A stretch of DNA of 64,000 nt from assembly GCA_964640795.1 (NCBI GenBank), contig CAZXIN010000025.1, forward strand, positions 1-64,000, given 5' to 3'. How positions within the stretch are numbered: the stretch's first letter is position 1; every line of letters begins with the position of its first letter. The position numbers were made by a program, and so were the translations under genes. Source of the DNA: M269 sp964640795 (lineage in GTDB: Bacteria > Pseudomonadota > Gammaproteobacteria > Enterobacterales > Alteromonadaceae). This document shows, piece by piece, positions 1 through 9,709 of this stretch. The notes beneath the pieces were generated by a model. That model was not told the DNA's origin. It saw nothing but the letters and a program-made list of their open reading frames with translations, and did no database searches.

Positions 1-37
1 ATTGCTTGATCGGCATCAATGTTATTGAGCGATCGAG

Positions 38-556
38 ATGCATGAAAATATGCACGAGGATGAAGTCAGTTGGCTTGCGTCCTTTATGGGCAACTTCACA
101 GGACCAGCGGCCAGTATTTTATTCAGCGCAGGTGTGGGCGCTCTGGCGGTCATTAACGTTTTTGTGGCTCATGCGGCAATGGGCAAGGTGAAATCGGCGC
201 TTAGTGAGATTACGGTGCGCCGAGATAACTGGCGGCAAGATAAGGACGATTTAACTATCTACCGTGAAGCTGAGAGTAAACACAGCGAAATTGATGAAGC
301 TGAACAAAACCACATCGTTAAAGATGAAGATGCCCTGAAACATGAAGTTGCAGCCGACGTGATGCTCACCATCACCGATGCACTTGCGCCAACCCTAGTG
401 ACCATCAATGACAGTTTGTTTATGAATAAGCTATCAAGTGCGCTGCCCAAAGGTGCGCTCAATGTCGAGAAAATGCAAAACGCCGCCGAACCCATTCAGG
501 CGATTACCGCCCAAACCCTCATCGACGCAATGACACCGAAAACACCCACAAACTAA
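38..556 (+). CDS. Hypothetical membrane-anchored element protein
   Basis: A 172-residue protein I do not recognise. A hydrophobic stretch at about residues 20-50 (rich in Gly, Ala, Val, Phe) looks like one or two membrane spans near the N terminus. It is followed by a charged, probably helical segment with many Lys, Glu and Asp residues at about 60-110, then a milder C-terminal part. It is the first complete gene of the element in view and is followed after 12 bases by the ATG of the vWA gene, so the two are probably cotranscribed. A second Met at residue 5 is an alternative start. Function unknown. Confidence 0.6.
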   Translation: MHENMHEDEVSWLASFMGNFTGPAASILFSAGVGALAVINVFVAHAAMGKVKSALSEITVRRDNWRQDKDDLTIYREAESKHSEIDEAEQNHIVKDEDALKHEVAADVMLTITDALAPTLVTINDSLFMNKLSSALPKGALNVEKMQNAAEPIQAITAQTLIDAMTPKTPTN

Positions 557-593
557 CCGGAGAAACCTATGTTTAATCTCAAAAAAATGCGCC

Positions 594-1223
594 TTGGCAA
601 TAGGCGTAAGCACCACCCTTTTGCTCAGCACTTGGAGTATCGCCTCAGACAAGCTCAAAGAAATAGCAATTATCGTGGACAAAAGCGGTTCAAATCGCTT
701 GTTAACGGACAAGCGCTTTAATCAAGCGGCTGCCAATTATATTGACGGCGAGCTGGATAATTTGAAAACCAAAGACAAGGTGATTTTACAGTCCTTTGGA
801 AGCTTGGGCACAGCCGATAATTTTATCAATCGCCCGTTGACGGTTAAGCGTCATGGTCAAACATCCGCCAAGCGCAAAATAAAACAGGCGATATTAAATT
901 TGCCAAGTACGGTGAAACCGCAAGGCAGCACCAACATTATCGCATGGTTCAGTCGTAACCAGCCCGATTGTAGCGAAGGCAATCGCCTGATATTTCTCAC
1001 CGATGGTTTAGAAGCCTCAGAGTATATCCCCAACACCAACGCTTGGCTGGAAGGTAAGGCAAGCTTGCCTAAACCCCATGAGTTTATTCAGCTTAAAGGC
1101 TGCGACATTACCTTTTATGGTCTTGGCGTAGGGCTAAGTGATAAACAACTCACCATCCTTCGCAGACAGTGGCGAGATTATTTCGCTGCTGCGGGTGCCA
1201 CCTTTAGAGCCATTGCCCTATGA
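594..1223 (+). CDS. von Willebrand factor A-like protein (start probably frameshifted)
   Basis: The protein shows a MIDAS-type metal site: DKSGS close to the N terminus, a GSTN segment in mid-protein and FLTDG further on. This identifies a vWA-like domain of about 180 residues, probably exported. The in-frame start is a TTG at 594 with no good ribosome site. A good start exists at ATG 569, behind a GGAG at 559-562, but it is in another frame. Removing one A from the A7 run at 581-587 joins them and gives a typical signal peptide starting MFNLKKCALAIGVSTTLLLS. Either the gene is frameshifted, slips at the A7 run, or the base is a sequencing error. It overlaps the next gene by an ATGA junction. 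Role unknown. Confidence 0.65.
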   Translation: MAIGVSTTLLLSTWSIASDKLKEIAIIVDKSGSNRLLTDKRFNQAAANYIDGELDNLKTKDKVILQSFGSLGTADNFINRPLTVKRHGQTSAKRKIKQAILNLPSTVKPQGSTNIIAWFSRNQPDCSEGNRLIFLTDGLEASEYIPNTNAWLEGKASLPKPHEFIQLKGCDITFYGLGVGLSDKQLTILRRQWRDYFAAAGATFRAIAL

Positions 1224-1513
1224 GTGTGACCAAAGCGCGCTTGGATGCACTGCGCAACCAACACACAGTGATGAACACTGAGCTGCACTTACGCCCTGAT
1301 GATGCTTCTGTCGCTTATGTGCACTCAAGTATCGACGCTGAGCGTATCGGTGAGCTGAATCGCGGTGACAGGATTATGCAGTTTGCGCATAACCAGTTTA
1401 GCGAGGCGATGCAAAAAGCACGCGAACAAGGACTGCGGCGAGCGCAATCTAATCGCCAAGCTTTGACGCGCCAGCAAACGCAACAACATACCCATGCATT
1501 ATCGCAAGGATAA
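1220..1513 (+). CDS. Hypothetical small element protein
   Basis: A 97-residue hydrophilic protein, start ATG overlapping the stop of the vWA gene (ATGA), which argues for translational coupling. It has no membrane segment. The C-terminal half is rich in Gln, Arg and Ala and likely helical. I do not recognise a family. It is followed by a 7-bp hairpin at 1536-1553. Confidence 0.5.
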   Translation: MSVTKARLDALRNQHTVMNTELHLRPDDASVAYVHSSIDAERIGELNRGDRIMQFAHNQFSEAMQKAREQGLRRAQSNRQALTRQQTQQHTHALSQG

Positions 1514-1535
1514 ATTTTAACGTTTTTCAGGCATT

Positions 1536-1553
1536 ACAGCTCTTTCGAGCTGT
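1536..1553. other. Intergenic hairpin
   Basis: A 7-bp perfect stem (ACAGCTC/GAGCTGT) with a TTTC loop lies between two element genes. No run of T follows on either strand, so it is not a standard intrinsic terminator. It could be a processing or mRNA-stability structure. Confidence 0.35.
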
Positions 1554-1639
1554 GTCCTGTCAAGCACTTGTTTTTAAACACTTTATTAAGCTTTGAAAGC
1601 CCATGATTAACCTATATGCACAACGAACAGGAGAAAATG

Positions 1640-1945
1640 ATGCATCCACCGTACTTTGAAAATCCACCGGGTAATGGCAGCCACGTCCCATTACCCAAGC
1701 GCAGACCTAACTGCCAAGTCAATGAAATCATCCACTTTGAAGGTGAAGACCTACGCCATGTCGTCGGCATTGGCTGGAGCAAAACACCCATTAGTAGTCC
1801 TATTTTACTGGAAGTGCTGGGTGATGTGCTTGAGGTCGTCAACCTACCCAGCCCCAAAGAGTGTCCACTGCCAGAGGATTTGCGTATTCGTCCGCCTCGT
1901 CACGGCAGTGCCAAGCAACCTGAAACCGTCACAGCAGACGCTTAA
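1640..1945 (+). CDS. Hypothetical small element protein
   Basis: A roughly 101-residue protein I do not recognise, rich in Pro, with a hydrophobic-acidic middle. An AGGAG at 1629-1633 lies 6 bases before ATG 1640 and 3 before ATG 1637. I chose 1640 for spacing; an earlier in-frame Met at 1616 lies upstream of the ribosome site and is unlikely. The C-terminal end is Arg/Pro-rich. It precedes another small gene by 26 bases and is probably in the same transcript. Confidence 0.5.
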   Translation: MHPPYFENPPGNGSHVPLPKRRPNCQVNEIIHFEGEDLRHVVGIGWSKTPISSPILLEVLGDVLEVVNLPSPKECPLPEDLRIRPPRHGSAKQPETVTADA

Positions 1946-1971
1946 CCGCAAACCTTAGAAGGAAAATAAAC

Positions 1972-2334
1972 ATGAACTATGAAAATGCACCAAGACCGAT
2001 GCCACACATCAATACCGCCTCTCAAGGTAACGTTGAGCCTAATCATGCTGAGCAAAGCCAAGGACAGAATATCCGAAGAGGTGGCAATAAACCCGATGTC
2101 TATATCCAGCAAGTTACCCGTGATGGGGATAAGACGTACTGGGAAGATGTTGGAGCAACGTGGGATACCTCTAAGGATGGCTATTCCAAAGGCAAAATCA
2201 AACTCGATGATGGGCGTGAGGTGGAGATTGTCACCCAGACCCGAGAAGCCAGAGAGCGCGCGTTGAACAAGCTTCGCAGTCAAAAGCGCGAGGCGCAAGT
2301 GGAGCTGGATAATAGTCCTTCTCAGTCCTTATAA
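1972..2334 (+). CDS. Hypothetical small element protein
   Basis: A 120-residue hydrophilic protein behind an AGAAGGAAAA ribosome site. The N-terminal 35 residues look disordered (Asn, Gln, Pro, Ser). A central part with Tyr/Trp and many charged residues may form a small beta domain, and a Lys/Arg/Glu helix follows. It is the last gene before a strong intrinsic terminator. Family unknown. Such proteins next to mobilization genes are often accessory, but that is only context. Confidence 0.5.
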   Translation: MNYENAPRPMPHINTASQGNVEPNHAEQSQGQNIRRGGNKPDVYIQQVTRDGDKTYWEDVGATWDTSKDGYSKGKIKLDDGREVEIVTQTREARERALNKLRSQKREAQVELDNSPSQSL

Positions 2335-2352
2335 CACCCACCCTTGAACCTA

Positions 2353-2389
2353 GGCTGAGGGTGACACACCTGCCCTCAGCCACTTTTTT
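2353..2389 (+). terminator. Intrinsic terminator of the element cargo operon
   Basis: A 9-bp perfect GC-rich stem (GGCTGAGGG/CCCTCAGCC) with an 11-base loop is followed two bases later by six T. It separates the cargo genes from the mobilization genes. Confidence 0.85.
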
Positions 2390-2418
2390 AACCGTGTTTT
2401 GATTTTATGGGAATAGTG

Positions 2419-2790
2419 ATGTCGTTTGATACGAAACGTAAACCTTACAGCATTTTAATGAGCGAGGCTGAGCGCCACCACATAGCGCGGAAGGCCGCGC
2501 CTCTTGGTATTACGGTGCCTGAATTCATGCGCTTATCATCGCTTAATCAGGATATTACCAAAGCACTTGCCATTAAGGACAAGAAACAAGCCGACAGAGA
2601 AGCCGCTGCGCTCTTAATGACGGCGCTGGCACGCTCCAATATCCCATCCAATTTAAACCAGATAGCTAAAGCAATTCATACAGGGACACTGACCTTTTCA
2701 ATCGACACCGACAAACAACTTCTTGAGGCTTGTTCGATGGTTAGAGAAATCCGAAATACCCTGATTATCAGGCAAGGATTAAAGTCATGA
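2419..2790 (+). CDS. mobC: MobC-like mobilization accessory protein
   Basis: A 123-residue relaxosome accessory protein, expected to bind near oriT and help the relaxase. The N-terminal part resembles the ribbon-helix-helix-like region of MobC proteins. The C-terminal segment with SNIPSNLNQIAKAIHTGTL is the conserved NLNQ motif of the bacterial mobilisation family. The start at 2419 has GGGA 6 bases upstream; ATG 2407 is possible but poorly placed. Its stop overlaps the relaxase start (ATGA), so the two are coupled. oriT should lie in the 2390-2418 gap or further upstream, but I cannot locate a nick site. Confidence 0.8.
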   Translation: MSFDTKRKPYSILMSEAERHHIARKAAPLGITVPEFMRLSSLNQDITKALAIKDKKQADREAAALLMTALARSNIPSNLNQIAKAIHTGTLTFSIDTDKQLLEACSMVREIRNTLIIRQGLKS

Positions 2791-4085
2791 TAATTGTGGC
2801 TAATCAGCGCGGCGGCAGCGGGATGCTGGCAAAGCATCTGCTCAGTGATGAAAATGACCATGTTGAAGTGCATCAGCTAGACGGTGTTATCGCCGATGAT
2901 TTAAACGGCGCATTGCAAGAGATGTATGCCGCCTCTCGAGCAACCAAGTGCAAGAAGTTTATGTTCTCCGTATCACTAAGCCCACCTACCGAGTCCGATT
3001 GCACCGATAAAGACTTTGAGGATGCGATTAAACGCATTGAAGATAAACTGAATTTGCAGGGGCAGGCAAAGGCTGTGGTCTTTCATGAAAAAGGCAACAG
3101 GCCACGCCACTGCCATTGTGTATGGTCGCGTATCAATACCGATGAGATGAAAGCGATTAAGCTCAACTACTACAAGAAAAACGTTAACACCCTATCCAAA
3201 GATTTATTTATCGAACATGGCTGGACACTGCCCGATGGCTTTAAAGAAGGATTCAGCCGTGATATTCGCAATCATAACCTCGCTGAGTGGCAACAGGCCA
3301 AACGCCATGATTTAAGTGCGAAACAAATCAAAGCACGAATTCATTATTGCTGGAAGCAATCTGATAACGAAAAAAGCTTTAAGTCGGCACTTGAACAGGA
3401 AGGGTTTTTCCTCGCCCGTGGTGATAGAAAAAATGTACATGTCGCGGTCGATTGGCAAGGCGAAGTTTACTCCATACGTGGCTCGACTGGTGAGAACAGC
3501 AAAGTCGTCAAAGCCAAACTAGGTCAGCCGGATAACCTGCCGACTGTCGAAGCTACCCAAGCCATTATCCAAAAACAAACCAGCGCATTGCACACGCGAC
3601 TGCAAAATGAGCTTACGCGTAAGCATCAAACCTTGTTGCAACCCATACTCAAGCAAAAAGCAGAACTGTTAAAAACACAGCGTATCGAGCGGCAACAGCA
3701 AATAGAGGCGCACGAGAAACGCCAATTGTCTGAGCAACAAGCAAGACAAGCTCAATACCAACGTGGCTTTAAAGGTCTATGGCATTTAGTGACAGGTCGC
3801 ACGCATCAACAAAAACAGCGGCATGAAACTGAGTATCAAGAAGGTCTTGAACGCGATAAGCAAGAAAAATACACACTCATTAATAATCATCTGGACGCTA
3901 AAAAAGCACTGCACACCAATCTTGATGCGCTTAAAGCCAAACAACACAAGCAAGTCATGCAGCTTAATAAAGACTTTATGGCCTATTACAAAAATAAGGA
4001 TACGGACCAAGAACTCAAAACCAGCTTTACACAATCATCAAAGGTCAAACAAACACCTTCAAATTCAAGGGAGCTGAATTTATGA
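2787..4085 (+). CDS. Relaxase/mobilization nuclease (MOBP-type)
   Basis: A 432-residue relaxase that should nick oriT and pilot the transferred strand. The N terminus has the family's ENDHVEVHQLDG-like segment at about residues 28-38, where relatives read HLLxxENEHVEVHEL. The metal-binding core is H100-E-K followed by R-H108-C-H110-C-V-W. After about residue 290 the protein turns into a long Gln/Lys/Glu-rich coiled coil, and the last 25 residues are polar. It overlaps mobC upstream and a 49-codon ORF downstream by ATGA junctions. The family is clear from the histidine motif. The catalytic Tyr cannot be assigned by eye. Confidence 0.9.
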   Translation: MIIVANQRGGSGMLAKHLLSDENDHVEVHQLDGVIADDLNGALQEMYAASRATKCKKFMFSVSLSPPTESDCTDKDFEDAIKRIEDKLNLQGQAKAVVFHEKGNRPRHCHCVWSRINTDEMKAIKLNYYKKNVNTLSKDLFIEHGWTLPDGFKEGFSRDIRNHNLAEWQQAKRHDLSAKQIKARIHYCWKQSDNEKSFKSALEQEGFFLARGDRKNVHVAVDWQGEVYSIRGSTGENSKVVKAKLGQPDNLPTVEATQAIIQKQTSALHTRLQNELTRKHQTLLQPILKQKAELLKTQRIERQQQIEAHEKRQLSEQQARQAQYQRGFKGLWHLVTGRTHQQKQRHETEYQEGLERDKQEKYTLINNHLDAKKALHTNLDALKAKQHKQVMQLNKDFMAYYKNKDTDQELKTSFTQSSKVKQTPSNSRELNL

Positions 4086-4231
4086 CACTTAGATTTTCCG
4101 CGCAGCATAGATACTTTTTGTTGCAGCAAAACACAATTCCTAGATCTCAGCAGATCATATTTATCAAACAAGAAAACATCGAAACAAAGGAGTTTTTCAT
4201 TGACCAACAATCACGAAATGAATCATGGTAA
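4082..4231 (+). CDS. Possible 49-residue protein coupled to the relaxase
   Basis: A short ORF whose ATG overlaps the relaxase TGA (ATGA), a common sign of translational coupling. The predicted peptide begins MTLRFSAQHRYFLLQQ, is basic in its first half and has no membrane segment. It overlaps the next small ORF by 32 bases. I do not recognise it, and it may be spurious. Confidence 0.35.
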   Translation: MTLRFSAQHRYFLLQQNTIPRSQQIIFIKQENIETKEFFIDQQSRNESW

Positions 4232-4370
4232 AGACTGGAAATCAGACCATAAAGCGAGTCAGAATAAGGATAAGTTTCTAAACGACTTGGTAAAAATACT
4301 GGCGCGTGGTGCAGCAAAGCGTGATTTCGAAGAGATGCTTGCACAAGAACACACAGAAACACGCCATTGA
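4200..4370 (+). CDS. Small 56-residue protein upstream of the recombinase
   Basis: Start TTG at 4200 with a strong AAGGAG eight bases upstream. The 56-residue product is hydrophilic: Lys, Asp and His in the first half and an amphipathic helix (LNDLVKILARGAAKRDFEEM) after that. Its stop overlaps an in-frame TTG of the recombinase ORF. The strong ribosome site and position suggest a real gene, perhaps a directionality or accessory factor for the recombinase. That function is a guess from position alone. Confidence 0.5.
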   Translation: MTNNHEMNHGKDWKSDHKASQNKDKFLNDLVKILARGAAKRDFEEMLAQEHTETRH

Positions 4371-4387
4371 ACAAGAAAGGTAATTGC

Positions 4388-6152
<1,765 letters not shown>

Positions 6153-6209
6153 TCTGATTCTTTTCTGATTTGAGAAGCTTTATTTGCTGTCTCGCCTCAA
6201 GTGGTGCGT

Positions 6210-6237
6210 ATTATACATAGCGACTTTTGTAGCGCAA
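6210..6237 (-). promoter_or_regulatory. Promoter of tRNA-fMet
   Basis: On the minus strand a perfect TATAAT (6210-6215) lies 16 bases after TTGCGC (6232-6237). The region just downstream is GC-rich (ACGCACC), a discriminator typical of stringently controlled tRNA promoters. This predicts a leader of about 50 bases before the mature tRNA. Confidence 0.7.
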
Positions 6238-6311
6238 CAATAAAAACAACCTTTTTCATAAATTTGTAATCAAGTGCTGAAAAATACGGCTAAACGTTGC
6301 TTTTTCGTACG

Positions 6312-6330
6312 AAAAGCCACTGAGGTGGCT
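6312..6330 (-). terminator. Weak intrinsic terminator after phhB
   Basis: On the minus strand a 6-bp stem (AGCCAC/GTGGCT) with a CTCA loop is followed by TTTT, 23 bases after the phhB stop. It would also separate phhB transcription from the tRNA promoter. Confidence 0.5.
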
Positions 6331-6352
6331 AAATCAAACAACAGAAATTATT

Positions 6353-6658
6353 TTATTTAGCGTACAACTCCATCTTTTGCGCTAGTTTAAAGTCCAATTC
6401 GCTAATGCCGCCAGCGTCATGCGTAGTTAACTCAACGTTTACTTTATTGTAAACATTAAACCATTCTGGGTGATGCTTAAGTTTTTCTGCCCAAATAGCA
6501 ACTTGCCCCATCCAGCCAAACGCCCAGATAAAACTTTTAAATTGAAAATTCTTGCAAAGCTTGTCGTTTTGAATCGACCACTGTTTGTCTTGTTCTAAGT
6601 TTTGATTTAATTCAGCCAATGCTGCTGAGATTTGTTCTGAGTTGTATGCTTCAACCAT
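6353..6658 (-). CDS. phhB: 4a-hydroxytetrahydrobiopterin dehydratase (PCD)
   Basis: A 101-residue cytoplasmic enzyme that dehydrates 4a-hydroxytetrahydrobiopterin and recycles the cofactor of phenylalanine hydroxylase. The family signature is clear: HHPEWFNVYNKVNVELTTHD near residues 60-80, then GISELDFKLAQ. The start MVEAYN has GGAGA upstream; a longer reading frame begins further out but lacks a ribosome site. PCD proteins are usually about 95-115 residues, which fits. No phenylalanine hydroxylase gene is next to it here. Confidence 0.92.
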   Translation of the reverse strand: MVEAYNSEQISAALAELNQNLEQDKQWSIQNDKLCKNFQFKSFIWAFGWMGQVAIWAEKLKHHPEWFNVYNKVNVELTTHDAGGISELDFKLAQKMELYAK

Positions 6659-6790
6659 GTATATTCTCCAATAAATAAAGTGCGGGTATTCTGAATAACA
6701 AAACGATACAAAGGCAAGCAACATCAGCCAATACTGATGTACTAAAATAGTTACATACAAAAGTTAAAAGGCAATGAGCAATATAAAGAG

Positions 6791-7171
6791 CTATTCATCG
6801 AACACGTAAGGGCAACCACCATACTCATTGAATCGCTCATCCCAACGTTCCACATCCTGTGCTCTACGCCATCTTTCATGGAAAAATTCCATCAAGCACT
6901 TACCTTTACTTGTTACATATAGGAAGGTATCAGCTTCGTTAACGTCTTCATATTTTGGGAATACATGTGCCTCCCCCCATGCTTTACCGCCGCTTCTCAT
7001 AGAGAATGACATCCAAAAGTTTTCTATTGTCATCCACTTTTGCTTATCTGCATCCCAGGCAATCATAGTGTCATCCACGTTTTTAAATATCTGACCATCT
7101 GGTGTTTCACTTTGCATTGACAATACTGAGAAGCTAATCAAACTGATCCCAAGAATTAAATACCTAAGCAT
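6791..7171 (-). CDS. Hypothetical secreted protein
   Basis: A 126-residue protein with an N-terminal signal peptide (hydrophobic MLRYLILGISLISFSVLS, cleavage probably soon after). The mature part is rich in Trp and aromatic residues and has two Cys, one in KGKCLMEFF and one near the C terminus in GGCPYVFDE, which could form a disulfide in the periplasm. I do not recognise the family. It is monocistronic, between phhB and the divergent asparaginase. Confidence 0.65.
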   Translation of the reverse strand: MLRYLILGISLISFSVLSMQSETPDGQIFKNVDDTMIAWDADKQKWMTIENFWMSFSMRSGGKAWGEAHVFPKYEDVNEADTFLYVTSKGKCLMEFFHERWRRAQDVERWDERFNEYGGCPYVFDE

Positions 7172-7291
7172 TTTGCACCTACAAACTAAGAGTTAATCAT
7201 TTAATAGAACAAATAAACGCCAAAAAAATTCAGGTGTCAACTTTCATCCTTAGTTTATACTAGCCCTATACTTCTCAGCATAAAATATCCA

Positions 7292-8299
7292 ATGAAAAAA
7301 CACATTTATGTTGCCTATACTGGCGGAACAATTGGTATGCAACCTTCAGACAAAGGCTACGTGCCTGTTGCTGGTTTTTTAACAGAAACATTGAACACAA
7401 TGCCAGAATTTAAGCGTATTGAAATGCCTGATTTCACTGTTCATGAATACGAAAACTTGCTCGACTCTTCAGATATGAGCCCTGCTGACTGGCAATACAT
7501 TGCAGATGATATAAAAAGAAATTATCAAGATTATGATGGATTCATCATATTACATGGTACTGACACTATGGCTTTTACAGCTTCTGCGTTGTCATTCATG
7601 TTTGAAAATCTAAGCAAACCCGTCATTGTCACAGGATCTCAGATCCCCATAGCCGAACTGCGTTCAGACGGGCAAATCAATTTGCTCAATGCCCTATATT
7701 TAGCTGCAAACTATCCGATACCAGAAGTTTCCTTGTTCTTTAACAATCAACTGCTAAGAGGGAATAGAAGCCGTAAATTACATGCTGATGGTTTTAGTGC
7801 TTTTGAATCACCTAATTTTGCTCCACTGATGGAAGTTGGTATTCATATTGAAGCCGTTACAGGTCAAGTTATTAAAAACATCCAGCAGCCACTCGAAGTT
7901 TGTCAGGTAAAATCTCAGCCTATCGGTGTTGTACCACTCTACCCCGGCATCAATGCTGATGTATTGCGTAATACGATTCAACAGCCTGTTAATGCGTTAA
8001 TTCTACTCAGTTATGGCGTTGGCAACGCGCCTAACAACCAGGCGCTACTGACTGAGCTGGAGCGCGCTAAAAGTAATGACATCATTGTTTTGAATTGCAC
8101 ACAATGCCTGAAAGGTAAAGTCAACATGGATGGGTATGCAAGTGGTAAAATACTCAAACAAGTGGGTGTTGTTTCTGGTAGAGACATGACATTGGAAGCC
8201 GCATTAGCAAAATTGCATTATTTACTGAGTCGAGATCTGCCTGTCGAAGATGTACGTATGTATCTTGGAGAAAATCTTCGTGGCGAATTAACACCATAA
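7292..8299 (+). CDS. ansA: Type I L-asparaginase
   Basis: A 335-residue cytoplasmic enzyme hydrolysing asparagine to aspartate and ammonia. The catalytic signatures are present: YTGGTIGM (nucleophilic T13 region, residues 9-16) and LHGTDTMAFTASAL with T90-D91. They are followed by ITGSQ-like VIVTGSQIPIAELRSDG, which supplies the conserved Lys/Ser region in this family. The lack of a signal peptide and the length fit type I rather than periplasmic type II. A flavin reductase-like gene follows after 16 bases, so they are probably one operon. Confidence 0.93.
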   Translation: MKKHIYVAYTGGTIGMQPSDKGYVPVAGFLTETLNTMPEFKRIEMPDFTVHEYENLLDSSDMSPADWQYIADDIKRNYQDYDGFIILHGTDTMAFTASALSFMFENLSKPVIVTGSQIPIAELRSDGQINLLNALYLAANYPIPEVSLFFNNQLLRGNRSRKLHADGFSAFESPNFAPLMEVGIHIEAVTGQVIKNIQQPLEVCQVKSQPIGVVPLYPGINADVLRNTIQQPVNALILLSYGVGNAPNNQALLTELERAKSNDIIVLNCTQCLKGKVNMDGYASGKILKQVGVVSGRDMTLEAALAKLHYLLSRDLPVEDVRMYLGENLRGELTP

Positions 8300-8315
8300 T
8301 TAAATAGGAAGACGC

Positions 8316-8951
8316 ATGCTTTTGGATTCGAACGCAATTAAAAAACTAGATGATAGATATAGAGCATTATTTATCAATTCATTGTCAGGTTTTAAAAGCG
8401 CAAATTTAGTAGGAACACAAAATAAGCAGGGCGACACAAACCTTTCTATTGTTAGCTCGGTATTTCATCTTGGTGCAAATCCACCTTTAATAGGCATGAT
8501 TATGCGCCCTCACTCAGTCAGAAGAGATACGCTAGAAAACATCCTTGAAACGGGTTTTTACACGTTGAACCATGTAAATACGGACATTTTTCATCAAGCC
8601 CATCAAGCGTCAGCAAGATACGAATCAAATCAAAGTGAATTTGTTGAAGTTGGACTAACAGCCGTCTATGAAAACAATATCCCTGCGCCTTTCGTCGCCG
8701 AGTCCAAACTAAAGATTGGTGTTAAGCTTGTCGAAACGCAATTACTCAAAGTCAACAACACTGAATTAGTGATTGGTGAAATAGTATGGGTTGACGTTGA
8801 GAGTAAAGCGGTCAATGAAGATGGTTATATTGATATTGGCCAGTTAAATACCGTAGCTGTATCAAGTTTGGATTGTTATCACGAACCACAAAAATTAGGT
8901 CGATTGAGTTACGCTAAGCCCAACAAGCCAGTAGTACTGATTGACAGCTAA
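8316..8951 (+). CDS. Flavin reductase-like (FMN-binding split-barrel) protein
   Basis: A 211-residue protein of the flavin reductase/NADH:FMN oxidoreductase-like family. Seen: the segment SIVSSVFHLGANPPLIGMIMRP, which matches the family's flavin-binding strand-loop, then RRDTLENI and the FYTLNHV strand. Substrate unknown; the family includes flavin reductases feeding monooxygenases. AGGAAG lies just upstream of the ATG. It follows ansA closely with no terminator between. Confidence 0.8.
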   Translation: MLLDSNAIKKLDDRYRALFINSLSGFKSANLVGTQNKQGDTNLSIVSSVFHLGANPPLIGMIMRPHSVRRDTLENILETGFYTLNHVNTDIFHQAHQASARYESNQSEFVEVGLTAVYENNIPAPFVAESKLKIGVKLVETQLLKVNNTELVIGEIVWVDVESKAVNEDGYIDIGQLNTVAVSSLDCYHEPQKLGRLSYAKPNKPVVLIDS

Positions 8952-9032
8952 CCTAAATCAAACGCTCTTAACTCAGATCAATTAAAGCTATGCCAGTACT
9001 ATATAAATATGACAGCTTAGTGTTATTGACGA

Positions 9033-9695
9033 CTACTCAACACGAATAGTCGCACTTTCTAGAATAACGTCTTCACTCGTTAAGCCGTTACGAGAACCTA
9101 ATCCTTCCATGATAGTCAATACTTCCATCCCCTCAACAACTTTGCCAAATATAGTGTGCTTACCATCAAGCCAAGGCGTTGCAGTAAAAGTTAAGAAGAA
9201 TTGACTCCCATCTGTGTTAGGTCCAGAGTTTGCCATGCTAAGTAAACCACCTTCGGTATGTTTTACATCACCTTTAAACTCGCCGGAATAACGATAACCA
9301 GGATTGCCTCGTCCATTACCTAAAGGGTCACCGCCCTGCGCCATAAACCCTGGAATAATCCGATGAAATGTAAGCCCGTCGTAAAATCCAAGGTTAGTCA
9401 GGTAAATGGTACTTGAGACATGCATGGGTGCTGTATCCGTCATAAACTCAACTGATATGCCCCCTTTATTCGTAGTCAAATCCCAAAAGTATTTCTTACC
9501 TTCAGTAAAGGTTAGCTGTGGTGGAGCTTTTAATGTCGTCTTCCAATCCTCTTTTGTCTTATCAACAGCCTGACTTTCAATAAACTGGTTGACTTGTTTA
9601 ATAGCTTTATCAACCAATAAATCACACCCAGACATGCTTAAAGCAAAAATAAAAGCCGCCGCAATGACGAAAAACTTAGACTTAAATAATTTCAC
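9033..9695 (-). CDS. Lipoprotein cyclophilin-type peptidyl-prolyl isomerase
   Basis: A 220-residue cyclophilin with a lipoprotein signal (LSMSGC, lipidated C24), so it should act at the periplasmic face of a membrane. The cyclophilin core begins about residue 70 with the YLTNLGFYDGLTFHRIIPGF segment (FHRIIPGFMAQGGD being the signature). It continues with GGLLSMANSGPNTDGSQFFL and TPWLDGKHTIFGKVVEGM. Active-site residues equivalent to the catalytic Arg (FHRI) and Phe/Gln are present. It starts 14 bases after the DAHP synthase stop, so it is probably cotranscribed although functionally unrelated. Confidence 0.93.
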   Translation of the reverse strand: MKLFKSKFFVIAAAFIFALSMSGCDLLVDKAIKQVNQFIESQAVDKTKEDWKTTLKAPPQLTFTEGKKYFWDLTTNKGGISVEFMTDTAPMHVSSTIYLTNLGFYDGLTFHRIIPGFMAQGGDPLGNGRGNPGYRYSGEFKGDVKHTEGGLLSMANSGPNTDGSQFFLTFTATPWLDGKHTIFGKVVEGMEVLTIMEGLGSRNGLTSEDVILESATIRVE

Positions 9696-9709
9696 TATCT
9701 TGCTCGCTT

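Noticed and set aside
6..191. 61-codon ORF at the left edge
   Set aside because: It overlaps the 172-residue gene in another frame, and nothing in it resembles a known protein.
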